DNA of 64,000 nucleotides. Origin: Sphaerisporangium melleum. GTDB lineage: Bacteria > Actinomycetota > Actinomycetes > Streptosporangiales > Streptosporangiaceae. The DNA is taken from positions 62,001 to 126,000 of the forward strand of contig NZ_BMNT01000029.1 in NCBI RefSeq assembly GCF_014646695.1. The letters are read 5' to 3'. This document shows, one piece after another, positions 1 through 10,027 of the stretch. A program made the translations under genes and the position numbers. The notes below the pieces were generated by a model. That model was given only the letters and a program-made list of their open reading frames with translations. It had not been told where the DNA came from and searched no databases. Every line of letters begins with the position of its first letter. Within the stretch, counting starts at the first letter, position 1.

Positions 1-140
1 TCGCGTGTCCCCCATCCGCGGGTGGCCGCCGCCGGGACGCCGGCCTGGGCGAACCGCTGGAAGATGCGCTCGCGATCCGCCACCGCGATGCCCTCCCCGT
101 CGCCCGGCAAGGCGACCGGCGCCCCGCGCCGATACGACAT
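1..140 (-). pseudogene. Histidine-kinase-like ATPase fragment, cut by window edge
   Basis: Reading leftward from an ATG at 140, the frame stays open to the window edge. It encodes a stretch with GDGEGIAVADRERIFQRF, which matches the G1/F-box region of histidine-kinase ATPase domains (D-x-G-x-G-I then IF-x-RF). A normal kinase has a dimerisation domain and an N-box before this point. Here the reading frame begins only about 11 residues earlier and the neighbouring reductase ends at 169, so the front of the gene is missing. I read it as a truncated relic. The short length and the window edge keep confidence low. Confidence 0.35.
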
Positions 141-168
141 CCGGCCACCCGCGGAGGGTGGGAGGAGA

Positions 169-1152
<984 letters not shown>

Positions 1153-1193
1153 GACTGCTCCTCCTTGATGCTCCAGGTGGTGCCGAGAGCCCC

Positions 1194-1224
1194 AGTCTCG
1201 GACCTGGAGCGCACTCCACGTCAA
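1194..1224 (-). promoter_or_regulatory. MerR-type promoter of the aldo/keto reductase
   Basis: On the minus strand a -35 hexamer TTGACG (1224-1219) and a -10-like GAGACT (1199-1194) are separated by 19 bp. The palindrome TGGAGTGCGCTCCA lies inside the spacer. An over-long 19-bp spacer holding a dyad is the hallmark of MerR-family-activated promoters. Transcription would start near 1187, about 35 bases before the reductase GTG. The regulator is not encoded next door. Confidence 0.65.
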
Positions 1225-1394
1225 ATCGGCGCCCCACGCGCCCGGGACCGCGCGACGCATGGACATGGACGGGGGACGCCGATGCGGCGCGGGTGCCCGG
1301 CCATCCCCCCGGCGGGCCCGCCTCCGGCCTGCGAAGCCACACGACAGGGACGATGCCCGCCGGGGCGGAGGGGCGCTGGGCGCACGAGGCGCGG

Positions 1395-2192
1395 TCAGTG
1401 GACGGAGAAGCCGCCGTCCACGCAGATGGCCTGGCCGGTGATGTACTCGGCGCCGTCCCCGGCGAGCAGCACCGCGATGCCGGCGAAGTCGGCGGGCACG
1501 CCGTTGCGGCCGACCATGGAGCGGGCGGCCATCGCCTCGACCCGGCCGGGGACGGCCTGCGCGGAGGCGGTGAGCGGGGTGAGCACGAACCCCGGCAGGA
1601 CCGTGTTGCTGCGCACGCCGTGCCGCGACCACGCCTCGGCCTGGGAGCGGGTGAGCCCGGCCAGGGCGGCCTTGCTGACGCCGTAGACGCCGCTGTCCCC
1701 GAAGGCGCTGGTCGACTGCTGGGAGCCGACGTTGATGATCCGGCCGAAGCCGCGGGCCGCCATGCGGGGGCCGAAGTACTGGCCGAGGGTGTAGGGGGCG
1801 GTGAGGTTGACCCGGATCGTCGCCTCGTAGTCCTCGGGCGTCAGCTGCTCCATCGGGCGGCGGATGTTGTTGGCGGCGGCGTTGACCAGGATGTCGATCT
1901 CACCGAAGAAGCCGGACGCCTGCTCGCACACCCGGCGCAGGTCGCCGGGGTCGCCGAGGTCGGCGGCGATCGCGGCCACCCGCACTCCGCGCTCGCGCAG
2001 CCGTCCGGCCGCGGCGTCCAGGCCGGGCTTGCCCCGGGCGAGAAGGACCACGGCGGCGCCCGCGCCGCCGATCGCCTCGGCCATGGCCTGGCCGATGCCC
2101 GAGCTGCCGCCGGTCACCAGGGCGGTGCGGCCGGACAGGGAGAACAGTGCCTGGAGGTGACCGGTGGTGCCGGTGGCGTCGCCTGGCTGCAT
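1395..2192 (-). CDS. Short-chain dehydrogenase/reductase (gluconate-5-dehydrogenase-like)
   Basis: This 265-residue SDR-family NAD(P)-dependent oxidoreductase carries the TGGSSGIG dinucleotide-binding motif at residues 27-34, an NAAANN motif, the catalytic Ser in GSQQST and the YGVSK catalytic Tyr/Lys. The C-terminal [13 protein letters not shown] is typical of classical SDRs. The overall pattern resembles gluconate 5-dehydrogenases, but substrate assignment from sequence alone is weak. The chosen start (ATG 2192) gives the usual family length; the open frame extends further upstream without similarity. It lies between the aldo/keto reductase and a MarR gene on the same strand, with gaps over 200 bp on both sides, so it is probably transcribed on its own. 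Confidence 0.9.
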   Translation of the reverse strand: MQPGDATGTTGHLQALFSLSGRTALVTGGSSGIGQAMAEAIGGAGAAVVLLARGKPGLDAAAGRLRERGVRVAAIAADLGDPGDLRRVCEQASGFFGEIDILVNAAANNIRRPMEQLTPEDYEATIRVNLTAPYTLGQYFGPRMAARGFGRIINVGSQQSTSAFGDSGVYGVSKAALAGLTRSQAEAWSRHGVRSNTVLPGFVLTPLTASAQAVPGRVEAMAARSMVGRNGVPADFAGIAVLLAGDGAEYITGQAICVDGGFSVH

Positions 2193-2414
2193 GGACCATG
2201 AAGGTAGCAGCCCGCCACACGCGGCCGGCGCCGGACCGGACGCCGGTACGGGCGGGCCGCCGGCCGCATCGGGTGATCGCCATGGGCCGGGGAGGACTCC
2301 TCGCAGCGCCCCGCCCAAGGCGAAGGCGCCCCGTCCAAAAGGCCGGGCGCGGTCCAAGGTGGAGGGCGGCCGCGCACGCTCCGGTCGCGTTGCGTTGCGG
2401 GGCGCGGCGAAGGA

Positions 2415-2864
2415 TCAGCAGGGGCCGTACAGGTCGGCCGCGGCGGCGCACAGCTTGGCCATCACCTCGTCCAGGCTGCGCAGCGTGGCGGTGTCCAGAC
2501 GTTCGAGCAGGCGCCGGTAGCCGGCCAGGCCCGCGTCGATGAGCTCCTCGGTCATGCGGCGCCCGGCCTCGGTGAGCTCGACGCGGCGCACCCGGCGGTC
2601 GGCGGGATCCTCACGGCGGGTGACCAGGCCCTGGGCGACCAGGCGGTCGACGATGCCGGTGACGGTGCCGGGCCCGGTGCCGAGGGTGGCGGCGAGCTCC
2701 TGGCCGGAGGCCGAGCCGCGGCCGGCCAGGATGAGGGCGACCTTGAGCTGCCGCATGGTGAGGTTGAGCGCCAGCAGCGGCGTGGAGCGGTCGCCTGCGA
2801 ACGCGCGCCCGAGGGTGTGCTGGGCGTCGCCGATCCGGGTGATCAGCTCCTGTCGTTCGTCCAC
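2415..2864 (-). CDS. MarR-family regulator of the RND pump
   Basis: This 149-residue MarR-type winged-helix repressor has the recognition region LAATLGTGPGTVTGIVDRL and the wing motif REDPADRRVRRVELT, which are diagnostic for the family. It reads away from the RND efflux gene at 2994, and the 129-bp gap holds an inverted repeat (2908-2948). This is the usual layout in which MarR represses both itself and the pump until a lipophilic ligand binds. The ligand is unknown. The start ATG at 2864 gives a complete domain. Confidence 0.9.
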   Translation of the reverse strand: MDERQELITRIGDAQHTLGRAFAGDRSTPLLALNLTMRQLKVALILAGRGSASGQELAATLGTGPGTVTGIVDRLVAQGLVTRREDPADRRVRRVELTEAGRRMTEELIDAGLAGYRRLLERLDTATLRSLDEVMAKLCAAAADLYGPC

Positions 2865-2907
2865 GTTCGCCTTCCGCTGCGGGCCGCCAGATTACCAGGT
2901 GTTCATA

Positions 2908-2948
2908 GCAGTGCTAAATATTCGTACCAGGCGAAGTGTTAGCATTGC
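2908..2948. promoter_or_regulatory. Putative MarR operator between marR and the RND gene
   Basis: The arms GCAGTGCTA (2908-2916) and TAGCATTGC (2940-2948) form an inverted repeat with 8 of 9 matches and a 23-bp spacer. The sequence is much more AT-rich than its surroundings. The heptamer TACCAGG is also repeated at 2893 and 2925. The position between divergent genes supports an operator role. Confidence 0.5.
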
Positions 2949-2993
2949 CGGAAACTTTCGGCCGCCGGCCGTCTTTCGGAGGAAGGTCGTGCC

Positions 2994-5900
2994 ATGACCG
3001 CTCTGGCCAGGCTCAGCCTCGCCAACCGCAGCCTCGTCATCCTGGTCGCGGTCGTGATCAGCGGCTTCGGCGCCTTCGCGATCCCCTCGCTCAAGCAGCA
3101 GCTGCTGCCGTCGCTGTCGTTCCCCGGGGCGTTCGTGGTGGCGCCGTACGCCGGTGCGGCCCCCGACATCGTCGAGGAGCAGGTGACCAAGCCGGTCGAG
3201 GGCGCCGTGCAGGGCATCAGCGGCGTCACCGAGGTGACCTCCACCTCCCGGGAGGGCATGGCGCAGGTCCAGGTGTCCTTCGAGTACGGCACCGACATCG
3301 AGGGTGCGGTGGCCGAGCTGCAGCAGGCGGTCGGCCGGCTGGGCGGCCGGCTGCCCGCAGGGGTGGAGCCCACGGTGGTGGCGGGCAGCACCGACGACAT
3401 CCCGGTGATGGTGCTGGCGGTCGGCGACGCCGGCGACCAGCGCGCGATGGCCGACAAGCTGCAGCGCATCGCGGTGCCCGAACTGCGCGGCGTGCCGGGG
3501 GTGCGCGAGGTGTCGGTGACCGGCGCCCGCGAGCAGACCGTCGTCATCACTCCCAACCTGCTCGCCATGGCGCTGCACGGGGTGGCGCCCACCGCGATCG
3601 CCGACGCGCTGCGCGCCAACGGGACGCCGATTCCGGCCGGCGGCCTCACCGAGGACGGCAGGACGCTCACCGTCCAGGTCGGCCGCCGCGTCTCCTCCCT
3701 TGATGACCTGCGCGGGCTGTACCTGACCCCGCAGGCCGCCGCCCCGGCCGGGCAGGGCTCCGGGCGGGGCGGCGCGTCGCAGGCGCCACCCGCCGGCACC
3801 GCGCAGGCCGCGCCGAAGCCGGTGAAACTGGGCGAGGTGGCGACGGTGGAGGAGAGACCGGCCGAGGCGACCACGATCACCCGCACCGACGGCGCCGACA
3901 GCCTCGGCGTGTCGATCACGATGACCCCCGACGGCAACGCCGTGCGCATCTCCCACGACGTGCGCGGCAAACTTGCCGGGCTGACCCGCTCGCTCGGCGA
4001 CGTCGCCGCGATCACCGTGGTGTTCGACCAGGCCCCCTACGTGGAACGCTCGATCGAGGACCTGTCCACCGAGGGCCTGCTCGGCCTGGTGTTCGCCGTC
4101 GTGGTCATCCTGCTGTTCCTGCTGTCGCTGCGCTCGACGATCGTGACCGCGGTGTCCATCCCGCTGTCGGTGATCATCGCTCTGATCGCGCTGTGGGCCG
4201 GAGACCACTCGCTGAACCTGCTGACGCTGGGCGCGCTGACCATCGCGATCGGCCGGGTGGTGGACGACTCCATCGTGGTGCTGGAGAACGTCAAACGCCA
4301 CCTGGGGTACGGGGAGGCCAAGCGCGAGGCGGTGCTGACCGCGGTGCGCGAGGTCAGCGGGGCGGTGACCGCCTCGACGCTGACCACGGTCGCGGTGTTC
4401 CTGCCGATCGCCTTCGTCGGCGGCATGGTCGGCCAGTTGTTCGCGCCGTTCGCGATCACCGTGACGGTGGCGCTGCTGGCCTCGCTGCTGGTGTCGCTCA
4501 CGGTGATCCCGGTGCTGGCGTACTGGTTCCTGCGCGCGCCCGCGCTGACACCCGAGCAGGCGCGGCAGGTGCGGGCCGAGGCCGAGGCCGCCGAGCTGCG
4601 CAGCCCGCTGCAGCGCATCTACCTGCCGGTGCTGCGCCTGGCCACGCGGCTGCGCCTGGTCACCCTGCTGGCCGGGGTCGCGGTGTTCGCCGGCACCCTG
4701 GCGCTGGTGCCGGGGCTGAAGACCAACTTCATCGACTCCTCGGGCAACGACACCGTCAACCTCACCCAGAAGATGCCCGCGGGCACCGACCTGGCCACCA
4801 CCGACAAGGCCGCCAAGAAGGTCGAGACGCTGCTGGCCTCCCTCAAGCAGATCGCCTCCTACCAGGTCAACGTGGGCTCCGGCGGCACGTTCGCCGGCGG
4901 GGTGGGCGGCTCACCCGACCGGGCCTCCTACTCGGTGACCGTCGCCGAGGGGGCCGACACCCCGGCGCTGGAGCAGACACTGCGCGACCAGCTCGCCGGG
5001 CTCGGCGGAGTGGGCGAGGTGACCGTCGGCGGGCAGGGCGGCGGCGCCTTCGCCTCCGACCGGGCCGAGGTGATCGTGCAAGGGCCCGACCTGCCGGCGC
5101 TGCGCGCGGGGGCCGAGGCGGTGGCGGCGGCGCTGCGCGGCATCGACGGGCTGCGGGACGTCACCTCCAACCTGCAGACCGGCGCCCCGCGCGTGCAGGT
5201 GGCCGTCGACCGGCGCAAGGCCGCGGCCGCGGGCCTCACCGAGGCGGCCATCGGGCAGAGCGTCGCCCAGGCGTTCCGCGGCGCCACGCTCGGCCACCTC
5301 ACCCTGGACGGGCGCGGCAACGAGGTGATCTTGCGGGTGGGCTCGGCGCCCGATGACCTCGCCGCGGTGCGCGACCTGCGGCTGCCCACCGCCTCCGGGA
5401 CGGTGAAACTGTCCTCGGTGGCGGCGGTGCGCCAGGTGGAGGGGCCCACGCAGATCACCCGCAAGGACGGCGACCGCACCGCCTCGGTGTCGGCCGCCGC
5501 CACGGCCAGCGACCTCGGCGCCGTCACCGCGAAGATCACCGAGCGGATGCGGTCGCTGACCCTGCCCGCCGGGGTGAACTACAGCATCGGCGGGGTGAGC
5601 GCCGACCAGGACGAGGCCTTCGCCCAGCTCGGCCTGGCCATGCTGGCGGCCATCGCCATCGTCTTCATGATCATGGTGGCGGCGTTCCGCAGCTTCGCCC
5701 AGCCGCTGATCCTGCTGGTGTCCATCCCGTTCGCCGCCACCGGCGTGATCGGCCTGCTGCGCGTCACCGGCACCCCCCTCGGGGTTCCGGCGCTGATCGG
5801 CATGCTGATGCTCATCGGCATCGTGGTCACCAACGCGATCGTGCTGATCGACCTGATCAACCAGTACCGCGAGCAGGGCATGGGCGTGGTGGAGGCCGTC

Positions 5901-6191
5901 GTGGAGGGCGGCCGGCGGCGCCTTCGGCCCATCCTGATGACCGCGATCGCCACCATCTGCGCGCTCACCCCGATGGCCTCCGGCCTCACCGGGTCGGGCG
6001 GGTTCATCTCCCAGCCGCTGGCGATCGTGGTCATCGGCGGCCTGGTGTCCTCCACGCTGCTCACCCTGATCCTCGTCCCCACCCTGTACACGATCGTCGA
6101 ACGCGCCAAGGAGCGGTTCGGCCGCCGGGGCGGCGGCGCGGCCGGCCGGGAGCCGGCGGTGTACGACGAGCAGGCGCTGGCCGCGCACTGA
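2994..6191 (+). CDS. RND-family efflux transporter permease
   Basis: This 1065-residue inner-membrane RND transporter belongs to the HAE1/AcrB-SwrC family and exports drugs or lipophilic molecules using the proton gradient. The N-terminal TM1 is followed by two periplasmic-type porter domains and two groups of membrane helices (about residues 360-510 and 870-1035). The central TM4 contains GRVVDDSIVVLEN with the paired aspartates that relay protons. No membrane-fusion or outer-membrane partner is encoded nearby, as expected for actinobacterial RND pumps. GGAGGAAGG lies 7 bases before the ATG. The divergent MarR gene is its likely repressor. The C-terminal tail is short and polar. Confidence 0.93.
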   Translation: MTALARLSLANRSLVILVAVVISGFGAFAIPSLKQQLLPSLSFPGAFVVAPYAGAAPDIVEEQVTKPVEGAVQGISGVTEVTSTSREGMAQVQVSFEYGTDIEGAVAELQQAVGRLGGRLPAGVEPTVVAGSTDDIPVMVLAVGDAGDQRAMADKLQRIAVPELRGVPGVREVSVTGAREQTVVITPNLLAMALHGVAPTAIADALRANGTPIPAGGLTEDGRTLTVQVGRRVSSLDDLRGLYLTPQAAAPAGQGSGRGGASQAPPAGTAQAAPKPVKLGEVATVEERPAEATTITRTDGADSLGVSITMTPDGNAVRISHDVRGKLAGLTRSLGDVAAITVVFDQAPYVERSIEDLSTEGLLGLVFAVVVILLFLLSLRSTIVTAVSIPLSVIIALIALWAGDHSLNLLTLGALTIAIGRVVDDSIVVLENVKRHLGYGEAKREAVLTAVREVSGAVTASTLTTVAVFLPIAFVGGMVGQLFAPFAITVTVALLASLLVSLTVIPVLAYWFLRAPALTPEQARQVRAEAEAAELRSPLQRIYLPVLRLATRLRLVTLLAGVAVFAGTLALVPGLKTNFIDSSGNDTVNLTQKMPAGTDLATTDKAAKKVETLLASLKQIASYQVNVGSGGTFAGGVGGSPDRASYSVTVAEGADTPALEQTLRDQLAGLGGVGEVTVGGQGGGAFASDRAEVIVQGPDLPALRAGAEAVAAALRGIDGLRDVTSNLQTGAPRVQVAVDRRKAAAAGLTEAAIGQSVAQAFRGATLGHLTLDGRGNEVILRVGSAPDDLAAVRDLRLPTASGTVKLSSVAAVRQVEGPTQITRKDGDRTASVSAAATASDLGAVTAKITERMRSLTLPAGVNYSIGGVSADQDEAFAQLGLAMLAAIAIVFMIMVAAFRSFAQPLILLVSIPFAATGVIGLLRVTGTPLGVPALIGMLMLIGIVVTNAIVLIDLINQYREQGMGVVEAVVEGGRRRLRPILMTAIATICALTPMASGLTGSGGFISQPLAIVVIGGLVSSTLLTLILVPTLYTIVERAKERFGRRGGGAAGREPAVYDEQALAAH

Positions 6192-6216
6192 AGCGGCCCC
6201 TCTACACTGGGGCGAC

Positions 6217-7644
6217 GTGACCAAGCCGCGTATCCCCAATGTCCTTGCCGCCCGCTACGCCTCGCCGGAGCTGGCCCGTCTGTGGTCTCCCGAGCACAAG
6301 GTGGTGGCCGAGCGCCGTCTGTGGGTGGCCGTGCTGCGCGCCCAGGCCGAGCTGGGCGTCCCGGTGCCGCCCGGGGTGGCCGAGGACTACGAGGCGGTGG
6401 CGGGGAAGGTCGATCTGGACTCCATCGCCGCCCGCGAGCGGGTGACCCGCCACGACGTCAAGGCGCGCATCGAGGAGTTCAACGCGCTGGCCGGGCACGA
6501 GCACGTGCACAAGGGCATGACCTCCCGCGACCTGACCGAGAACGTCGAGCAGCTGCAGGTGCGCGACAGCCTGCTGCTGGTCAGAGACCGCACCGTGGCG
6601 CTGCTGGCCCATCTGGCCGACCTCGCCGCCCGCCACGGCCACCTGGTGATGGCGGGACGGTCCCACAACGTGGCCGCGCAGGCCACCACACTCGGCAAGC
6701 GGTTCGCCACCGCCGCCGACGAGCTGCTGGTGGCCTTCGCCCGGCTGGAGGAGCTGATCGCCCGCTACCCGCTGCGCGGCGTCAAGGGCCCGGTCGGCAC
6801 CGCCCAGGACATGCTCGACCTGCTGGGCGGCGACCGCGACCGGCTGGCCGCACTGGAGGAGCGGGTGGCACGCCACCTGGGCTTCTCGCAGGTGTTCACC
6901 AGCGTCGGCCAGGTCTACCCGCGGTCGCTGGACTACGAGGTCCTCACCACCCTGGTGCAGCTCGCCGCCGCTCCCTCCAGCCTGGCCAAGACCATCCGGC
7001 TGATGGCCGGGCACGAGCTGGTCACCGAGGGCTTCCAGCCGGGGCAGGTCGGCTCCAGCGCGATGCCGCACAAGATGAACACCCGCTCATGCGAGCGGGT
7101 CAACGGGCTGACGGTCGTGCTGCGCGGGTACGCCTCGATGGCCGGGGAACTGGCCGGCGACCAGTGGAACGAGGGCGACGTGTCGTGCTCGGTGGTACGC
7201 CGGGTGGCGCTGCCGGACGCGTTCTTCGCCTTCGACGGGCTGGTGGAGACCATGCTGACGGTGCTGGCCGAGTTCGGCGCCTTCCCCGCGGTGATCGCCG
7301 CCGAACTGGACCGCTACCTGCCGTTCCTGGCCACGACCAAGATGCTGATGGCCGCGGTCCGCGCGGGCGTGGGCCGCGAGAGCGCGCACGAGCTGATCAA
7401 GGAGCACGCGGTGGCGTCGGCGCTGGCGATGCGCGAGAGCGGGTCGCCGAACCTGCTGCTGGACCGGCTGGCCGCCGACGAGCGGTTCCCCCTGGACCAC
7501 GCCGCGCTGCAGGCGCTGCTCTCCGACCCGGCGCCGTTCACCGGCGCGGCGTCCGCGCAGGTGGAGCAGGTCGTGGCCCGGGTGGGCGAGATCGTGACCC
7601 GCCACCCCGACGCCGCCGCCTACCGGCCGGGCGCCATCCTGTGA
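6217..7644 (+). CDS. purB: Adenylosuccinate lyase
   Basis: This 475-residue fumarase/aspartase-superfamily lyase carries the signature GSSAMPHKMNTRSCERVN, TSRDLTEN and the catalytic-His segment GRSHNVAAQ. It cleaves adenylosuccinate and SAICAR in purine synthesis in the cytoplasm. The start is GTG at 6217, 25 bp after the RND stop, with little or no ribosome-binding site. TACACT at 6202-6207 could be a -10 element for a leaderless transcript. No other purine genes are adjacent. A perfect 18-bp-stem hairpin spans its stop codon. Confidence 0.94.
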   Translation: MTKPRIPNVLAARYASPELARLWSPEHKVVAERRLWVAVLRAQAELGVPVPPGVAEDYEAVAGKVDLDSIAARERVTRHDVKARIEEFNALAGHEHVHKGMTSRDLTENVEQLQVRDSLLLVRDRTVALLAHLADLAARHGHLVMAGRSHNVAAQATTLGKRFATAADELLVAFARLEELIARYPLRGVKGPVGTAQDMLDLLGGDRDRLAALEERVARHLGFSQVFTSVGQVYPRSLDYEVLTTLVQLAAAPSSLAKTIRLMAGHELVTEGFQPGQVGSSAMPHKMNTRSCERVNGLTVVLRGYASMAGELAGDQWNEGDVSCSVVRRVALPDAFFAFDGLVETMLTVLAEFGAFPAVIAAELDRYLPFLATTKMLMAAVRAGVGRESAHELIKEHAVASALAMRESGSPNLLLDRLAADERFPLDHAALQALLSDPAPFTGAASAQVEQVVARVGEIVTRHPDAAAYRPGAIL

Positions 7645-7663
7645 CGGCGCCCGGCCGGTAGGC
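7618..7663 (+). terminator. Hairpin across the purB stop codon
   Basis: An 18-bp perfect inverted repeat has arms 7618-7635 (GCCTACCGGCCGGGCGCC) and 7646-7663 around a 10-base loop containing the TGA stop. It has no T-run, as is common for high-GC actinobacterial terminators. Since the left arm lies inside the coding region, it may also affect mRNA 3' stability. Confidence 0.6.
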
Positions 7664-7746
7664 CGCCGGCGCGGGCCCTTGGCGGACGGCGCTCGCCGCC
7701 GCCGAGGCGGCCGGTGACCAGGGGCCTGCCCTTCGCAGGCGGTGCC

Positions 7747-8199
7747 TCAGCTCACCGCCTGCTTCACCAGCGCGGCGATCCGGGCCTCCACCTCCTGCGT
7801 CATCTCGGTCAGGGCGAAGGCGACCGGCCACATCGCGCCATCGTCCAGGTTCGCCCGGTCGCTGAACCCGAGCGTCGCGTAGCGGGTCTTGAACTTCTCC
7901 GCGGGCTGGAAGTGGCAGACGATCTTGCCGTCCAGCGCGTAGGCGGGCATCCCGTACCAGAGCCTCGGCGCGAGATCCGGGGCACTGGCCATCACGACCT
8001 CATGGACGCGCTCGGCCATGATCCGGTCCGGCTCCTGGAACTCGGCGATCTTGGCGAGCAGGTCCCGCACCGCCTCCGCCGCCTTGTCCGCGCGCGAGCC
8101 GCGCCGCGCCGCCTTCTTGCGTTCCTCGGCGTGGTCCTTCATCGCGGCCCGCTCCTCGGCCGTGAAACCCTCGTAGCCGCTGCTTTCGGTGCTGCTCAT
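7747..8199 (-). CDS. DUF1801 (YdhG-like) family protein
   Basis: This 150-residue cytoplasmic protein of the DUF1801/iron-chaperone-like family has the conserved core LWYGMPAYALDGKIVCHFQ followed by KTRYATLGFSD. The N-terminal half is a charged, probably helical segment (AAMKDHAEERKKAARRGSRADK). The biochemical role is not established for the family; frataxin-like iron binding has been proposed for relatives. The start is ATG 8199, since further upstream codons lack similarity. It stands alone, reading toward purB. Confidence 0.85.
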   Translation of the reverse strand: MSSTESSGYEGFTAEERAAMKDHAEERKKAARRGSRADKAAEAVRDLLAKIAEFQEPDRIMAERVHEVVMASAPDLAPRLWYGMPAYALDGKIVCHFQPAEKFKTRYATLGFSDRANLDDGAMWPVAFALTEMTQEVEARIAALVKQAVS

Positions 8200-8680
8200 G
8201 GGACGAACCTTTCGGTGAATATCGTGATGTACGGAGTTCATGGCGCCCGGGCCGGTGTCACCGGGCGCAGCCAGGCCATGCCGCCGCGAGCCGACGCCGG
8301 CACCGGCGTCCACCGGGGCCTTCGCGACATCGCGGGCACGGCGCCGGTCGCCGCGTGAACGTGGCAAGGCGCCGCGCGGGCCGCACCTGTCGGAAGGGTG
8401 TCCAGGCGGCCCGGTTACGGTGAAGGGACCGGCCCGGCCCACCGGTCCGGGTGGCCACCGTCAGGGTAGGCGACCGCGGCCACCCGGGCGGCCTTGCTTC
8501 ACGAGCCGTTCATGGCGGCCCCGGTGATCGCGGGCACATCGCCTTGCCGTGTCCATGCCCACAGCCTGCTCCCCGCCCGGCCGGCCCGCATCCGTGGTGA
8601 CCACGGATCAGGCCACGACAGCGGTCCGCACGGACCCCACCTGGTGGTCACCGCCATGGCGGCTCCGGCCCGGGGCGCCG
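8200..8680. other. Intergenic region, no gene seen
   Basis: No frame here shows a convincing coding pattern. A 10-bp inverted repeat (CCGGGTGGCC at 8447-8456 and its complement at 8478-8487, 21-bp spacer) lies downstream of the TetR gene that ends at 8681 and could act as a weak terminator. The part near 8200 should hold the promoter of the DUF1801 gene. Confidence 0.4.
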
Positions 8681-9274
8681 TCAGCACTCCTTGGGCCTGA
8701 GCGGTTCGAGGGCCAGGGTCAGGGCCTGCTCCAGGTAGCCGACCCGGCCGGTGGCACCCAGCATGACCACGCCGCCCTGGACGGCCGCCAGGATCGCGCG
8801 CGCCCTGGCCGAGGCGTCGGCCCCGGGGGAGCGGCCGGCGGTCAGGGCCTGGACCCCGCCGGTCAGTGCCGCCTCCCAGGTGTCGTACAGCAGGGTGACG
8901 ATCGCCCGGGCCTCGGGGGAGGACCTGCCGAGCTCGCTGGTGAGGGCGCCCAGAGGGCATCGCTCGCCGAGTTCGGTGTAGTGCGCCAGGACGGCCTCGC
9001 GCCACTGCTGCCAGGACCGCCAGGTCGACAGGTCACCGAGGAACGGCTGCTGCGCCTGGATGACCTGAGCCGCCTCGTGCTCGGCCACGGCGACCAGGAT
9101 CTCGCTCCGGCCGCCGGGGAAATAATGGAACAACTGGCTCTTGCTGGTGGAGGTGGCCGCGCGGATGTCGTCCAGGCTCGTCTCGGACGCGCCCTTGTCA
9201 CGGATCAGCAGCGCGGCGGCGATCACGATGCGCTGCCGGGTGGCCGCGCCCTTGGCGGTCAGTGTCCTGCTCAT
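8681..9274 (-). CDS. TetR/AcrR-family regulator
   Basis: This 197-residue TetR-family repressor has an N-terminal helix-turn-helix around residues 10-55 (TSLDDIRAATSTSKSQLFHYF, given in part) with the TSKSQLFHYF recognition helix. The C-terminal ligand domain is divergent. The start is the ATG at 9274 preceded by GGGAGGGTAGGGG. The neighbouring GNAT gene is on the same strand upstream with an 86-bp gap, so the regulated target is not obvious. Autoregulation is likely for the family but no clear palindrome was found. Confidence 0.88.
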   Translation of the reverse strand: MSRTLTAKGAATRQRIVIAAALLIRDKGASETSLDDIRAATSTSKSQLFHYFPGGRSEILVAVAEHEAAQVIQAQQPFLGDLSTWRSWQQWREAVLAHYTELGERCPLGALTSELGRSSPEARAIVTLLYDTWEAALTGGVQALTAGRSPGADASARARAILAAVQGGVVMLGATGRVGYLEQALTLALEPLRPKEC

Positions 9275-9360
9275 GGCCCCTACCCTCCCGCATAATGGAC
9301 CTCGCGGTCCAGCGGAGCCTGGGGGCGCGCCGGCACCTGGACGCGGCCGCGCCAGGGCGC

Positions 9361-9972
9361 CTACCGGATCGGTTCGCCGGCCCGGGCGCCGGCGGCCTCG
9401 TCGTGGCCGGGAGGCCGCCGGTCGAGCCACTGCCGCCGGGTGATCGCGTATTCGACCTCGCCGAGCTCACTGCCGGGGAGCGGATCATCCCAATCGGGGT
9501 GGAAGGTGCGCACGTGCCGCAGGCCGACCGAGGCCATGGTGGCGCGGGAGGCGGTGTTGACGGCCATCGTCTCGGCGAAGACGCGCTCCAGCCCGAGATC
9601 CTCGAATCCGTGCCGGACGAGCTCGCGTGCCCCCTCGCTCGCCAGCCCCTGCCGCCAGTGGCGGCGCAGCAGCCGGTAGCCGAGCTCGGCCTGCCCTTCG
9701 GCCGGCCCCTGGTCGGGGCGCTCCGGCGGCTCCAGGATCCACCAGCCGACGAAGGTGTCCCCGGTGAAACCCACCCAGAACCCCAGGCCGGGAACACGGG
9801 CGGCGGCCGCCAGCCGCCGGCGGTGAAAGACCTCCACCTCCTGGCGGGTACGGGGCCGGCCGAGGTAGCGCATCACCTCGGGGTCGGCGTCGAGTTCGAC
9901 CTCGTGCTCGAGGTGGTCGTCGCAGAGCGGGACGAGCCGCAGACGGGCGGTTCGAAGGATGGCCTGGTGCAT
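9361..9972 (-). CDS. GNAT-family N-acetyltransferase (RimJ-type)
   Basis: This 203-residue acetyltransferase resembles the RimJ/RimL ribosomal-protein acetyltransferase branch (Acetyltransf_3). It shows the N-terminal TARLRLVPL strand, GYRLLRRHWRQGLASEGARE with the acetyl-CoA pyrophosphate loop (Q/R-x-x-G-x-A), and NTASRATMASVGLRH near the C-terminus. The acceptor may be a protein amine or a small amine. The start chosen is ATG 9972; an in-frame ATG at 10008 would add 12 residues and cannot be excluded. A relic of a monooxygenase gene lies just upstream. Confidence 0.86.
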   Translation of the reverse strand: MHQAILRTARLRLVPLCDDHLEHEVELDADPEVMRYLGRPRTRQEVEVFHRRRLAAAARVPGLGFWVGFTGDTFVGWWILEPPERPDQGPAEGQAELGYRLLRRHWRQGLASEGARELVRHGFEDLGLERVFAETMAVNTASRATMASVGLRHVRTFHPDWDDPLPGSELGEVEYAITRRQWLDRRPPGHDEAAGARAGEPIR

Positions 9973-10027
9973 GGGCGCATTCTCGTGCACGCCCCGCCGG
10001 TGTTCCATCCATATTCGCCCAAAGCCG

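Noticed and set aside
8240-8700. Small plus-strand frames in the gap before the TetR gene
   Set aside because: Irregular codon use, Pro/Arg-rich translations and no ribosome-binding sites.
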